NCBI GenBank assembly: GCA_943737045.1
Contig: CALSFV010000251.1
Coordinates: 1 to 64,000 of the forward strand
Direction of reading: 5' to 3'
From: Parapristionchus giblindavisi
Lineage: Eukaryota; Nematoda; Chromadorea; Rhabditida; Diplogasteridae
DNA length: 64,000 nucleotides
The position numbers and the translations under genes are program-made. Below the pieces are notes generated by a model that was not told where the DNA came from, did not search any database, and worked only from the letters and a program-made list of their open reading frames with translations. Of this stretch, positions 24,201-36,421 are shown one piece after another. Each line of letters begins with the position of its first letter. Positions within the stretch are counted from its first letter, which is position 1.

Positions 24201-24990
24201 TGTGAACAGAGTATCAGAGTAGAGTCGACTGACTTGGGGGCAGTCGTGTGTGCCAACCCAATTGCGAAGTACTGAAAAAGAAGGCTCTTTTAATATAGCA
24301 TGAAACATGAAAATGTCTGGTTGTCTCAAATCGGTCGAGGTGAGTCCGCGGAAGTTTAAACACCCCGAGGTGATTTGAAAATCCCCGCTCTGGCAATGCT
24401 CTCTCGCCCACTTTGTCTGCAAGAGAGCGTTGCCAGAGTGGGGAGTGAAATTAGCTTGGAGTCTGTCATTAATGGGGCTGTAACACGTTGAACGGGATTT
24501 TTTTGTAATTTACCAATGGCAAGCCCAATTGCGAAGTGCTGAAAGGGAACGCGCTTTAACACGGGTCTCCGGTAAAAGTGTAGCAAGCTCTGCCACTAGG
24601 AAAAATATTTTGTCTCCGATTTCGATGAAAGTCGGTCAGTGGGTGTGGTTGGCGGTCATGAGAAGCCCTAGCCACTTCATTTGGCGAAAATTTCAAATTA
24701 TCGATTTTTTGTGATCTACTCTTAAAATGATCATAACTCTATTATTCAAGAGCAGAACACATTGTCCTTTAATAGTGCCTGAAACTTGAACATGGCGGGC
24801 AGACAATCTTTAATACATAGATAGTTGCTATTTCATTTATTAAACCGAAACACCAAGCCGTTCTACTTGCATAAATGCATCATTATCGTTCTTTTTATTT
24901 TTATACAACACATCCGTTACATAATTTCTTTAATAATAATAATAATAATAAATAATAATAATAATAATAAAATAATAATAGTAATAATAC

Positions 24991-25021
<31 letters not shown>

Positions 25022-28000
25022 TAATAATAGTAATAATACAATAATAATAATAATAATAATAATAAAATAATAATAATAATAATAATAATAAACTTCACAT
25101 TTCTCTTCATTCCAGAACGCGACGACCCTCTTCGAACTGCTCACTTGCGTCATGCGGGTCTTCCACTCACTGTGCACGCAGGACTTTCCCGAATTCTTCG
25201 AGGTACGGTAACGAAGTTACAGTATCCAGGGGGATACGGTAGTCAAGTTACAGTCTTAAGGGGGGATACGGTAGTCACACTTACCGTTTCTCACGTGATA
25301 CGGTAACCGCGAGAATTCTGTGTAGCCCTATCACAGCGTTTCGAGAGCGGTCATGGCGTGACAGAGATACGCTAATGTAAAGTGAGAGGGTGCCGACGAT
25401 ATTTTGCGCGATCTCGCTGTGTCTGAGAAACGCTGTGTATATCTCAGTGTTAAACTATGATGGAATTGAACATATACAGCCTAGTGATTCTTGTTATGAT
25501 GACTAAATATGTGAATTTTCTTTGTGAAGCCAATGAGTAGAGGACAAGACAGGTGTTAAATTTATTCAAACGTTTCGGCGAAAATCACCATCATCGGCTG
25601 GATTAAGACCTACAAGGAAGAATTTGATGTAATTGTTCTTCTTTTGCTTTAGGACAACCTGACGCGCTGGGTGAACGGCATGCTCAAGTTGTTCGCGATC
25701 GCCGCGCCCAACGTCATCTCGTCCGGCGGCGAAGCCACGCCCCTCGACAAGGTCAAGGTACGGTAGGGTGATCTTTGAACTTTGTAGATTGATCTTTGAT
25801 CTCTTTGTTTTTGTAGTTTGATCTCTGATCTCTTTGTCTTTATAGTTTGATCTTTGTCTTTGTAGTTTGATCTCTTTGTCTTTGTAGTTTGATCTTTGCT
25901 CTCTGATCTGTTTGTCTTTATAGTTTGATCTCTGACTCTGCAGATGGAGATTTGCGAGATCGTGACGATGTTCGCGCAGCGCTACGAGGAGGAGATCATG
26001 CCGCACATGCAGGGCCTCATCCAGGCCATCTGGGAGCTGCTCGTGAACACGAACCAGGAGACGAGGTGAGGGGCGGGCTATATGGGTGGAGGGAGGAACG
26101 GGAATACACCGGGTGAGAGAGTCAGGAGACGAGGTATACTTAATATTCGTTGAATCGTGAACTGACTATGGGCAATATGAATAAATGAATGTTATTTTAT
26201 TTGTATTACCATTCGGTTTGAAATTAGTTACACGATTTGAGAGGCGGCTATGAGTAGAGGCAGAAACGGGAATTTACCGGGTGAGAATGTTGAGGAATGT
26301 ACGTTGTGCAAGAACTAATTGAGAACTATAGAGAATTGTCTCTATAAATGTGTTTAAACTGTAAAAAAGTAAACTGTAGCACGAATCAGGAGACGAGGTA
26401 TACTGAATATTGTAGCGCTTGCACGCAATCTAGTAGCCCTTACTAGGACGGAGAACGAGCAGAAATAGTGAAAAGAGGGCTTGTCTCTTGTGAAACGTTG
26501 GAATCAGTGATGGTCTATCAATATCCCAGACCCTTCAAATGCGTGTGCGCACCTAGATTTTGGGTAAAAAACGCGTGTGCGTAACCCGATTTTGAGATAA
26601 AAACGCATCTGGGGAACCCCAAAATCGTGAAAATTTCAAGAAAATCGTCAATTTATGGTCCAATTTTGCGGGTGGGTACACATGAAAGGCAAAATTATGC
26701 GGGTGGGTCTATCCCATGGGATAACCATAGGCCATGTCTGGTTGGAATAATTTCCCTTGTTTCTCGATGCGCATCAGAAAGATTGAGCGCGCGCATTTCA
26801 AACGTCCTACAGTATGGTTGAATCGTGAACTGACTGTGGGCAAGATGAATAAATGAATGTTTATTTTATATTTATTTTCCCATTCTGTCTAAATTAGTTA
26901 CTCGAGGTGAGATGGGATACGGATAGAGGGAGAAGCGAGAATTCATTTGTGCAATTGCGATCAGGAGACGAGGTGAGAGTCGCGCTATGGGTGGAGCATA
27001 GGTGGGCTCGTGAAAACGAATATTTTTTGCACACAGCCTTTCCTTCCCGTGGGGGGACTTGCGCCATAGGTCGAATAGCTAGGTTATCGGTTTTCAAAAT
27101 GCGGTCAAGTTTTTTCCATTTTTGGCAAATTTGGCTCAAAATGCGGTCAGGTTTTTCGATTTTTGTGAAAATTTGGCTCAAAATGCGGTCAGGTTTTACG
27201 ATTTTTTGGGAAATTTTGGCTCAAAATGCGGTCAGGCTTGGTGCTTTGTAACATACTTTTCGATCTATGACTTGCGCATAGCCTTTCCTCGCAAAAATCG
27301 GACAATTTCCAGTCGAATTCGTCAAAAAATAGCCATGCGCACAGCCTTGCCTCACCCCATAGGTCGAAAAGTATGTTACAAAGCACCAAGCCTGACCGCA
27401 TTTTGAGCCAAAATTTCCCAAAAAATCGAAAGACCTGACCGCATTTTGAGCCAAAATTTAACAAAAATCGAAAAACCTGACCGCATTTTGAGCCAAATTT
27501 GCCAAAAATCGAAAAACCAGACCGCATTTTGAAAACCGATAACCTAGCTATTCGACCTATGCCTCACCCTTCCCCGGTTTGCGCACAGCCTTCCCCCAGC
27601 GTGCCCACCTATGGGGTGGAGTGAGAAACGGGAAATCACGAGGTGAGAGCGAATATGGGTAGAGCGAGAAAGGGGAAATGACCGGGTGAGAAAATCAGGA
27701 GACGAAGTAGATACTAAATAGTGTAGCGCTTGGACTCAAAAAATCTAGTAGCTTGACTAGGACGGAAAAAAAGAGGGCTTGTGAAACGTTGGACTACCCT
27801 TGTTTCTCGATGCGCATAATAAAGATTGAGCGCTCGCATTTCAAACGTACAGTATGGTTGAATCGTGAACTGACTGTGGTCAAGATGAATGGAAATGAAT
27901 GTTTATTTTATTTGTATTGCATTCTGTCTAGCATAGGTCGAAAAGTATGTTACAAAGCACCAAGCCTGACCGCATTTTGACCCAAAATTTCCGAAAAAAA

Positions 28001-29215
28001 TCGTAAAACCTGACCGCATTTTGAGCCAAAATTTCACAAAAATCGAAAAATCTGACCGCATTTTGAGCCAAATTTGCCAAAAATCGAAAAACCTGACCGC
28101 ATTTTGAAAACCGATAACCTAGCTATTCGACCTATGCTGTCTAGAATTAGTTACACGAGGTGAGATGGAATATGGGTAGAGGGAGAAACGGGAATTCACC
28201 GGTGTGCAAGAAGTAATTGAGAACTATAAAGAATTGTCTTGATAAAGGTGTTTAAACTGTAAAAACAGTAAACTATAGAGCCTCTCAGTTTCACAAATTT
28301 ACAAAGTGCAGTTATTTGGTTGTTTAGTAGCCGCTTGAAACTATAGTTGAAATTTGTACATTTTAAATATTAATATCATTATTATAAACAAAAATATGTA
28401 GTTGTTCTTGTTTTATTCTCTTGTCCAAGAAACGCTAAATATATTATTATTATTCTTTTTCTTATTCTTATTATTATTATTATTATGATTGCAGATACGA
28501 TGCGATGGTGTGCGCGGCGCTCGACTTCCTCGCGGCCATCTGCGTCCGCTCGCAGTACCAGGCGATGTTCAAGGCGGACGGCGTGCTCAAGACGCTGGCT
28601 GGTATGTGTAATTTATAGGGGGCGCGAAACCTGAAATCAACAGGGAGATTTGCCGAGTAATTCGTGGCATTCCCTTATTGTTAGTGTAGCCGTATGCTTG
28701 ACAATATGAGGAATAATCATATTAAAACTTTATGACGTTTCCATGCTATTAACGCATCATCGTCAGAGAAATTACCTCAACCTTTGGTAGTTAGAAAGGG
28801 GATAGTTTTATCGATTGACTGTTTTGCTTGCAGAGGACGTCGCGGTGAAGAATCTGATGCTGCGCACGGAGGATCTGGAGATGCTCGAGGATGAACCGCT
28901 GGAGTACATCAAGAAGGACCTGGAAGGTACGCATTGCAACTCTTTATATATGAACCGCGAAACGTGGAATCACCAGGTTGAATCTACTCGCAGAAATAAT
29001 TCTCTTAAAATATTAGCAATTATTTATTTACTTTGATATGTGTATTACGATGCGTGAGCAACGTGCGAGAGTCGTTAGTCGTTGACAAAGAAAGCGAGAG
29101 GGTGTGGCCAGAGCGGAGTGTTTCGAATTAGCTTGGGATCTCGCTTTAAGCTTTAGTATTTTTGATTTAAAATTATAATAATAATAATTATAATAGTAAT
29201 AATAATACTAATAAC

Positions 29216-29259
<44 letters not shown>

Positions 29260-29340
29260 GCAGGCACGGACTCGGGCACTCGGCGTCGTGGAGCGGTCGA
29301 TCTCGTGCGTGCCCTATGCAAGGAGTACGAGGGAGAATTG
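21229..29340 (+). CDS. CSE1L: CSE1L exons 1-11: N-terminal HEAT repeats
   Basis: Exons: 21229-21343, 21987-22087, 22657-22788, 23170-23291, 23931-24066, 25116-25202, 25653-25757, 25944-26065, 28495-28601, 28834-28926, 29264-29340. Exon 2 gives the importin-beta N-terminal pattern (LKNFAKTNW, compare FKNYIKRNW). Exons 6-8 cover the CTQDFPEFFEDNL to IWELL part that contacts Ran and importin-alpha in the yeast structure. The exon 4 donor is GTACGG after GAGAA; this choice keeps phase with exon 5 (KFRFESKSQQLW), whereas the later GT does not. Exon 5 and exon 8 ends are copied inside their own downstream introns. Confidence 0.94.
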
Positions 29341-32300
29341 GTGAGCGAGGGGGGGAATATTGATTGATTCGAGCGGTTATTGATTGATGCGAATGGCTGT
29401 TGATTGATTTGAATGGTTATTGATTGATTCGAAAGGTTATATTGATTTGACCGTGATCAGAAAGTGCACGGTGAGGAACAACTCACTGTTTTGTGAGCAG
29501 TGTAGATTGTAGTGTTTGACCCTCGTGTTTCTGGTTTCACGCGCTATTTATGTTCTCTGGAACCTAGCTTTTGATAATATCTTGTTTGGAATCCATATAA
29601 AACATATATGTTACCCTCCCACTTTCAAATCAATCAAAGACTAATCGATAATCAGAAATTGTCTCTGTTATCGATTGATTGATTGTCCCTGGAAGTGCCG
29701 CTGTTATCCTCATTTTATTGATTGATTTGACGGTGACCTGAAAGTGCGCGGTTTGGAACAACTCATTGTTATCACGGGTCTCCGGTAAAAGTGTAGAAAC
29801 GCCTGCCACTATGAAAATTTTTTGTCTCCGAATTCGATGAAAGTCGGTCAGTGTGTGTAGTTGGGGGCCATGAGAAGGCCTAGCCACTTGATTTGGCCAA
29901 AATTCCAAATTATCGATTTTTTGTGATCTACCATGAAAATGATCGTAACTCGGTTCATTTTCATCCTACAGCGAGCAGACAGGTGTCATTCGAACCGTAT
30001 TATAATGCTCTCGAAAAAAGTATTTCATGACCCGTTCGCTGCAAAGTCGTCTTCAGGGCGAAAAACGCGAAAAACAAATTTTTGGAAAAAAAAATGAGAC
30101 ATGTTCTCGAAAATTTTCTCTTGAGTACACGCGTATTATTGCAGAATATAAGTTTTCAGATGACGTACAAAGTCGGTATGTTGTTCATTTGCCGTATCTC
30201 TGTCCCCCCAATACCGTTTAATAGAGTACACGGGACTCATTTTTTTCCACCTCAACAGCTTTTCGATCGTATCTGCCTTCAAAATGGTCCAATCGACTAA
30301 TCGAAAAAAGGAAAATGATGCTCCCGGAAAGGCGAATAAAACGTTCTCTGATGATCGAATAGCTATGACAACCCATTTTCGAGTTATTCGAGGAAAACCT
30401 CATCGACATCGAGTTTGTCGGCTGTTTCATGACAGTTATGGAAAAATTGTTGCAGAAACTACTTATTTCATTTACTGATCTGATCATCTAATCATGATCC
30501 GATATGATCTGATATGATATGACATGATATGATCCGATGGAGAAGAGCCCCACTACTGGTTCTTCCCTACGAAAAAAGTCAACACTCCAGAACCCGATAA
30601 TGTGGATGATGAAGTCGTCACTGGAATCGCTCCTACACCCTCCTCTGCATCCGACAAGAACCCGTTGTTCTTGTGCAGCAAATGCTCTGCCACTTTCCTA
30701 CGTCATTGGAATCTTGAACGTCACTGGGACAGAGGAGAGCACAAGATCAGACCGGAGAGAGTATCAATGATGGATTTCGCCCTTGGACTGTACATTAGAA
30801 TGCCCGAGGAGGTTCAGCAAGGAGTCGAAATCGGTCCAATGTCGGAATCATTCAAGGAATACGAGAAGTCACCGAAGCATCCGAGACACATAGGATGGGC
30901 ACTTCGCATTCGGAAGAAGAGTGACCCATAAGACTCTGTTGCCAAGCAGATGGTGGTCGATCAATTCGAGGAATTCTACGCAGTCAGGAACAAGCTGAGA
31001 GCAGAAGAAGGCGAGAAGAGAATGATATCATGCCCGCTAACCGAATGTCACACGATCAGATCAAGAACTGCATTCGGACTCTGCTAGCGAAGAAGAAGGG
31101 AGAGACAGAGAAGAAGCTGAGCACCACAAGAGCCAAGAGAGATGTGGCACTGGATATGGATTTCATCAAAAACTGGGAGAAGGACTACGATGAGGAGGGA
31201 GGAGGAATTGAGGACGAAGTGAAAGTACATGAGGATGATCTGACTATCTCCTCCGATGCAATCTACAACTGGATGAAAACCGAGATGAACACTTTGTTCA
31301 CGAATGAGGCCCCTGACTTGTCTAGATCCCTCGTTTTCGATTAGTGATGTTGATAATTGGGGGGCGCCCGTTTCGGCAACGAGTTATAAATCGGTTGGTA
31401 GAAGGTCTATGGAAACAAAAGTTGTATGATTGTTATCAGTAGTGGTGTTCGGTATGGTGCTACCGTAATCGTCGGGAATCGTGAACTGATTTTTTTAGTC
31501 GACCCATGACCATGGTTGAAAATGGCCAAAGTCGAAAAATTCATGATACTCCGGGACCAAATACTAGTTGCCATAATATCAATAGTGAGCCAACTTTTTT
31601 CTTTCTGGTTACCGTAACCCGAACTACCGTAATCAAACCGGGATTTGAAGTGCATTTGACCATATTATTGCAGGTTACGGTATCCAGAAAGATAAAAGTT
31701 GGCTCACTATTGATATAATTGCAACTAGTATTTGATCTCGGGTCATCATGAATTTTTCGACTTTGGCCATTTTCAACCATGAACCCCGGGTCATGGGTCG
31801 ACTAAAAAAATCAGTTCACGATTCCCGACGGTTACTGTAGCGCCATACCGTACACCACTACTGATAATAATGGTACAACTTCTGTTTCCACAGACCATCT
31901 GCCAACCGATTTATAACTCGTTGCCAAAACGGGCGTCCCCCTGATGATTGCATATTGATTGCTTGCTTTTATAATATTTTTGTCATGTATAATATAAAAT
32001 AAAGTCGATTGGGTAGTTTTTAGCTGTACAAAGAATATTTTCCTTTCCGTTCTTTCATTGGAATCGATGAAAATAGAGAAAGTGTAGTGATTTTCCTCGA
32101 ATAACTCGAAAATGGGTTGTCATAGCTATTCGATCATCAGAGAACTTTTTATTCGCCTTTCCGGGAGCATCATTTTCCTTTTTTCGATTAGTCGATTGGA
32201 CCATTTTGAAGGCAGAAACGATCGAAAAGCTGTTGAGGTGGAAAAAAATGACTAAGTCTCTATTAAACGGTATTGAGGGGACAGAGATACGGCAAATGAA

Positions 32301-34040
32301 CAACATACCGACTTTGTACGTCATCTGAAAACTTATATTCTGCAATAATACGCGTGTACTCAAGAGAAAATTTTCGAGAACATGTCTCATTTTTTTTCCA
32401 AAAATTTGTTTTTCGCATTTTTCGCCCTGAAGACGACTTTGCAGCGAACGGGTCATGAAATACTTTTTTGAGAGCATTATAATACGGTTCGAATGACACC
32501 TGTCTGCTCGCTGTAGGATGAAAATGAACCGAGTTACGATCATTTTCATGGTAGATCACAAAAAATCGATAATTTGGAATTTTGGCCAAATCAAGTGGCT
32601 AGGCCTTCTCATGGCCCCCAACTACACACACTGACCGACTTCCATCGAAATCGGAGACAAAAAATTTCCATAGTGGCAGACCCGGCCGTTTTTGCTACAC
32701 TTTTACAGGAGACCCGTGTTATACATGCGTTTTGTGAGCCGTGCAGATTGCAGTGTTTGACCCTCGTGTTTCTGGTTTCACGCACAATTCATGAACCTAT
32801 TGAGCATCGTGAACCGATTATCTTAACAGATTCTGTGTTCGAAATCCATGTAAAACATGTCGCGATTTATATATGTTGTACTCACCATTTTCATATCAAT
32901 CAAAGACTAATCGATAATCAGAAATTGTCTCTGTTATCGATTGATTGATTGTCCCTGGAAGTGCCGGTGTTATCCTCAATTGTAAAGAGTAATATCATAA
33001 CATTTATATTAAGAAGGATACTTACTTACTTAGTCTCTCTCTTCTCTTTCATTCGTGCTGAGCGGTCGAAATGTCTTTCGCTCCGTAATTAGTGGATGGA
33101 GCTGAAGCCCGGCGACAGTCTACGCAACAAGACGGCCGTATATCCAATTGTTGCGTTTCTACTAGTTCGTCTTTCCCATGGTACTCGGATTCGCTGTGTT
33201 CGTTTTGGTCGTGTTCAATCTCGGATTGTGAGTTATCTTCTCAAGTGTTTCCCAACCGAACGACATACACTGGACCGACGTTTTTGGCGTAAGAAGACTA
33301 GTCATTCCTGACCTCGTGTAACGTGATAAGAAGTACTGAATACCATCCCGTACCATTCTTATACAGGAATAAAATTATTTGATTTGATTTGATTTAAGAA
33401 GGATAATAGTAATTATAATGATAATGATGGTTTTTTATTGATTGGAATGGTAATTGATTGAGTTTACTGTGATCAGAAGGTGCGCGGCGTGGAACAACTC
33501 AAGTGCGTTTTGTGAGCCGTGTAGATTGCAGTGTTTGACCCTCGACTTTCTGGTTTCATGTACATCTCATGAACCTATTGAACATCGTGAACCGATTATC
33601 TTTAGTTTCTGTTGTCGTCGAAATTCATCTAAAACGATTATCAATTGATTGAATGTTGATAGAGGTGCCGGTGCTCTTCTCATTTGTAAATAGTAATAAT
33701 AACATTATAAGGAAGGATAATAATAATAATAGCAAAATGATGCCTGATTCCTGTCGAACAACCCCTCACTGTTATACATGCATTTTGTGAGCAATTCAGA
33801 TTGTAGTGTTTAACCCTGATGTTTCTGGTTTCGCGCACGACTAATGAACCTCCTGGACTCTCGATTCTTGTTTGGTTTGTGTCTGAATAGAAATAAAAAT
33901 AATAATCGTATATTTTCGGCGCCCTCACAGGATTCTTTTATATAGATTTTCGAAATATGTTTGATCGATTTGGAAAAAACCGCTATTTTTCGATTAACTT
34001 GCAATTTTTGCATAATCCTCGCATTATGAGGGTATGAAAA

Positions 34041-34079
<39 letters not shown>

Positions 34080-34124
34080 GTAATAATAATAATAATAATT
34101 AATAATGATAATGATAATGATAAC

Positions 34125-34155
<31 letters not shown>

Positions 34156-34166
34156 TTAATAATAAT

Positions 34167-34203
<37 letters not shown>

Positions 34204-36377
34204 GTAATAATAATAATACTAACAGATGCCGGTGCTCTCTTCCGTCGTCTCATCGTTCGCAGCGGACGCGGGCAATTGGATGAAGCGTGACGTGGTGTAC
34301 TGTCTGGTGAGGGCGATGGCCTCCAGGACCGAGACCAGCAGACAGGGCGCCACCAGTACCAGTCAATTGGTGAGTGGGGGTATTGATTGATTCATTGGGC
34401 GGGGGGATTATTGTTGGTTGGGGGATTATTGATTGATTAGGGGGAAGATTGATTGATTAAGGTGGTATTATTGATTGGTTTGGGGGGATTATATTGGTTG
34501 ATTAGGGCGGGGGAGATTACTGATTGATTTGATTTGGGAGACCAGCAGACAGGGCGCCACCAGTACCAGTCAATTGGTGAGGGGTGTTATTGATTTATTG
34601 GGGGGATTATTGATTGATTGGGGGTATTGATTGATTAAAAGAATAATAATGGTTGGTTAGGGTGAGATTATTGACTGATTAGGGGGGAATGTTGATTGAT
34701 TTGGTTGATTTTCTATGTCAAGCTTTATCACCTTTCAGATCAACATCGTGGAGTACTACACGAACAACGTGCGGGCGGACCTCTGCAACGCCGACGTGAA
34801 CGCCGTGCCGATTCTGAAGGCGGACGCGCTCAAGTACGTTTGATCTTTGATCTTTGAACTTTGATCTTTGATTCCACAAAAGCGGCTCAAGCAGGGAAGG
34901 GCTCAAGTATTCTTTCGTTTATGCATTTTGCACCTGAGAATTATTGTTAGATCTTGATTCAATGAAAATATGCAGAGCCATAGCAAGTTGCTATCGAGAG
35001 AGATAATTGGATGTTTCTGCCTTATGGCCAAAAGCCGAATCGAGAGATGAATCGGCTTTGTGATTTGATCGCAGTCAGCAGCGAGAATTCACCTGGTCTT
35101 ATGTCAGAACCACCATAGGCGCATATTATTAGCTAACTTAGATATATAATTTAAAAATTTTACATTTAAAGCATAGGTGGGCGCGTGAAAACGAATTCTT
35201 TTTGCGCACAGCCTTCCCTTCCCTTGCGGGGCCTTGCACATAGCCTTACCTCGCAAAAATTGGAAAATTTCCTTTCAAATCTGCTAAAAAAATGGCCATG
35301 CGCAAAGCCTTGCCTCACAATTCCCCAGTTTGCGCACAGCCTTTCCCCCAGCGTGCCCACCTATGATTTAAAGTGCATGCAAGCCTATACTTGGACATTA
35401 ATATTGATAATTTACAAATATGCGGTAATAGCAGCTATCGATAGATAATGTGATGTTTCTTCAATACGGAGCAATGCCGAATCGAGACACGAATCGGCTT
35501 TGTTATTTGATCGCAGTCAGCAGCGGGAATTCACCGGGTCTAATATCAGAGTAGACATTGACACATTGAATCAACTTTATCAGCTTGTAGTGGGTGTTTC
35601 GTAGCTGGGTTGCCATAAATTCTCTCTATTTCCGAACGATTGTGCCTTGCCACTTGCAAGAATTGTTGAAATTGTATTAAATTAAATAAATTATTGAAAG
35701 AAGAATTGCAACAATCTCTGAGTGATAGCTAAAATTGATCTCGAAGTTTGTAGTTTGATCAATCAATCAATAATTTCGGCTTTCCTCAGATTCATCGTGC
35801 TCTTCCGCAACCAGCTCCCGCCCGAGGCACTGCACGAGGCTCTCGGCGCGATCGAGGTATACGGTAGCCTTTGGTTATTGATTGGTTACGGTAGCCTTTG
35901 GTTATTGATTGGCTACGGTAGCCTTTGGTTATTGATTGGCTACGGTAGCCTTTGGTTATTGATTGGCTTACTATACTCTTCTCCGGTTTTGCAGGGTAAT
36001 ATTACAGTAAGTAGCGCGCAAAAAACCTACTTCTTACTTTCTTTTTTCGCTACATACTAATGAAATAGCAGAACGGTGACAAAAAAGTAATTTACTTGAA
36101 AGTACTTTTTGCGCGCTATTTACTATTTATTTATTACCATGCAAAACCGGAGTACATGCCAGTGTTACACAAACATCACAAGTGTAGATGTTTGTGTGTG
36201 TGTTTCATCATGATCTTTGATCTTTAATCTTTGATCTTTGATCTTTGATCTTTAATCTTTGATCTTTGAATTCCCTCCCTTTCAGAACCTCTTCACCTCG
36301 CAGCATACAATCGTGCACAAGTACGCGGCGTACGCGCTCGAGCGACTGCTCCTTGTTAGAGTGAATAATGTGAGTGG

Positions 36378-36421
<44 letters not shown>

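Larger units (their letters stand above)
26997..27613. mobile_element. CATAGGTGGGC MITE carrying two nested MITEs
   Basis: Ends CATAGGTGGGC and GCCCACCTATG with target duplication GGGTGGAG (26989-26996 and 27614-27621). Two CATAGGTCGAA-family elements (27065-27269 and 27358-27561), each with its own 8-bp duplication, are inserted in it in opposite orientations. CSE1L intron 8. Confidence 0.88.
29773..32718. mobile_element. 2.95-kb DNA transposon with about 630-bp inverted repeats and a decayed zinc-finger gene
   Basis: The left end CACGGGTCTCCGGTAAAAGT and right end ACTTTTACAGGAGACCCGTG form the tips of inverted arms of roughly 630 bp (29773-30403 and 32088-32718). TTAT occurs directly on both sides (29769-29772 and 32719-32722), a likely 4-bp target duplication; similar intron repeats at 33765 show the uninterrupted TGTTATACATGC. 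CAC...GTG ends with a short duplication recall the CMC (CACTA/Mirage/Chapaev) group, but no transposase was seen. Solo ends of the same family lie at 5873-6008 and 24560-24740. Inserted in CSE1L intron 11. Confidence 0.85.
29460..33880 (+). repeat. About 270-bp intron unit in four copies (CSE1L intron 11)
   Basis: Units contain GGAACAACTCA, TTTTGTGAGC, GATTG-AGTGTTTGACCCT and GTTTCTGGTTTCACGC. They lie at about 29460-29715, 29735-32983 (split by the 2.95-kb transposon), 33470-33690 and 33750-33870. Each of the first three ends in GTGCCG-TG-T-TCTCA-like sequence resembling the start of exon 12. Confidence 0.75.

Noticed and set aside
29630..32948. ORFs of 92-164 codons in the arms of the 2.95-kb element (for example 32055-32549 minus).
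   Set aside because: The same ORFs occur in both inverted arms and have no domain; they are arm sequence read in different frames.
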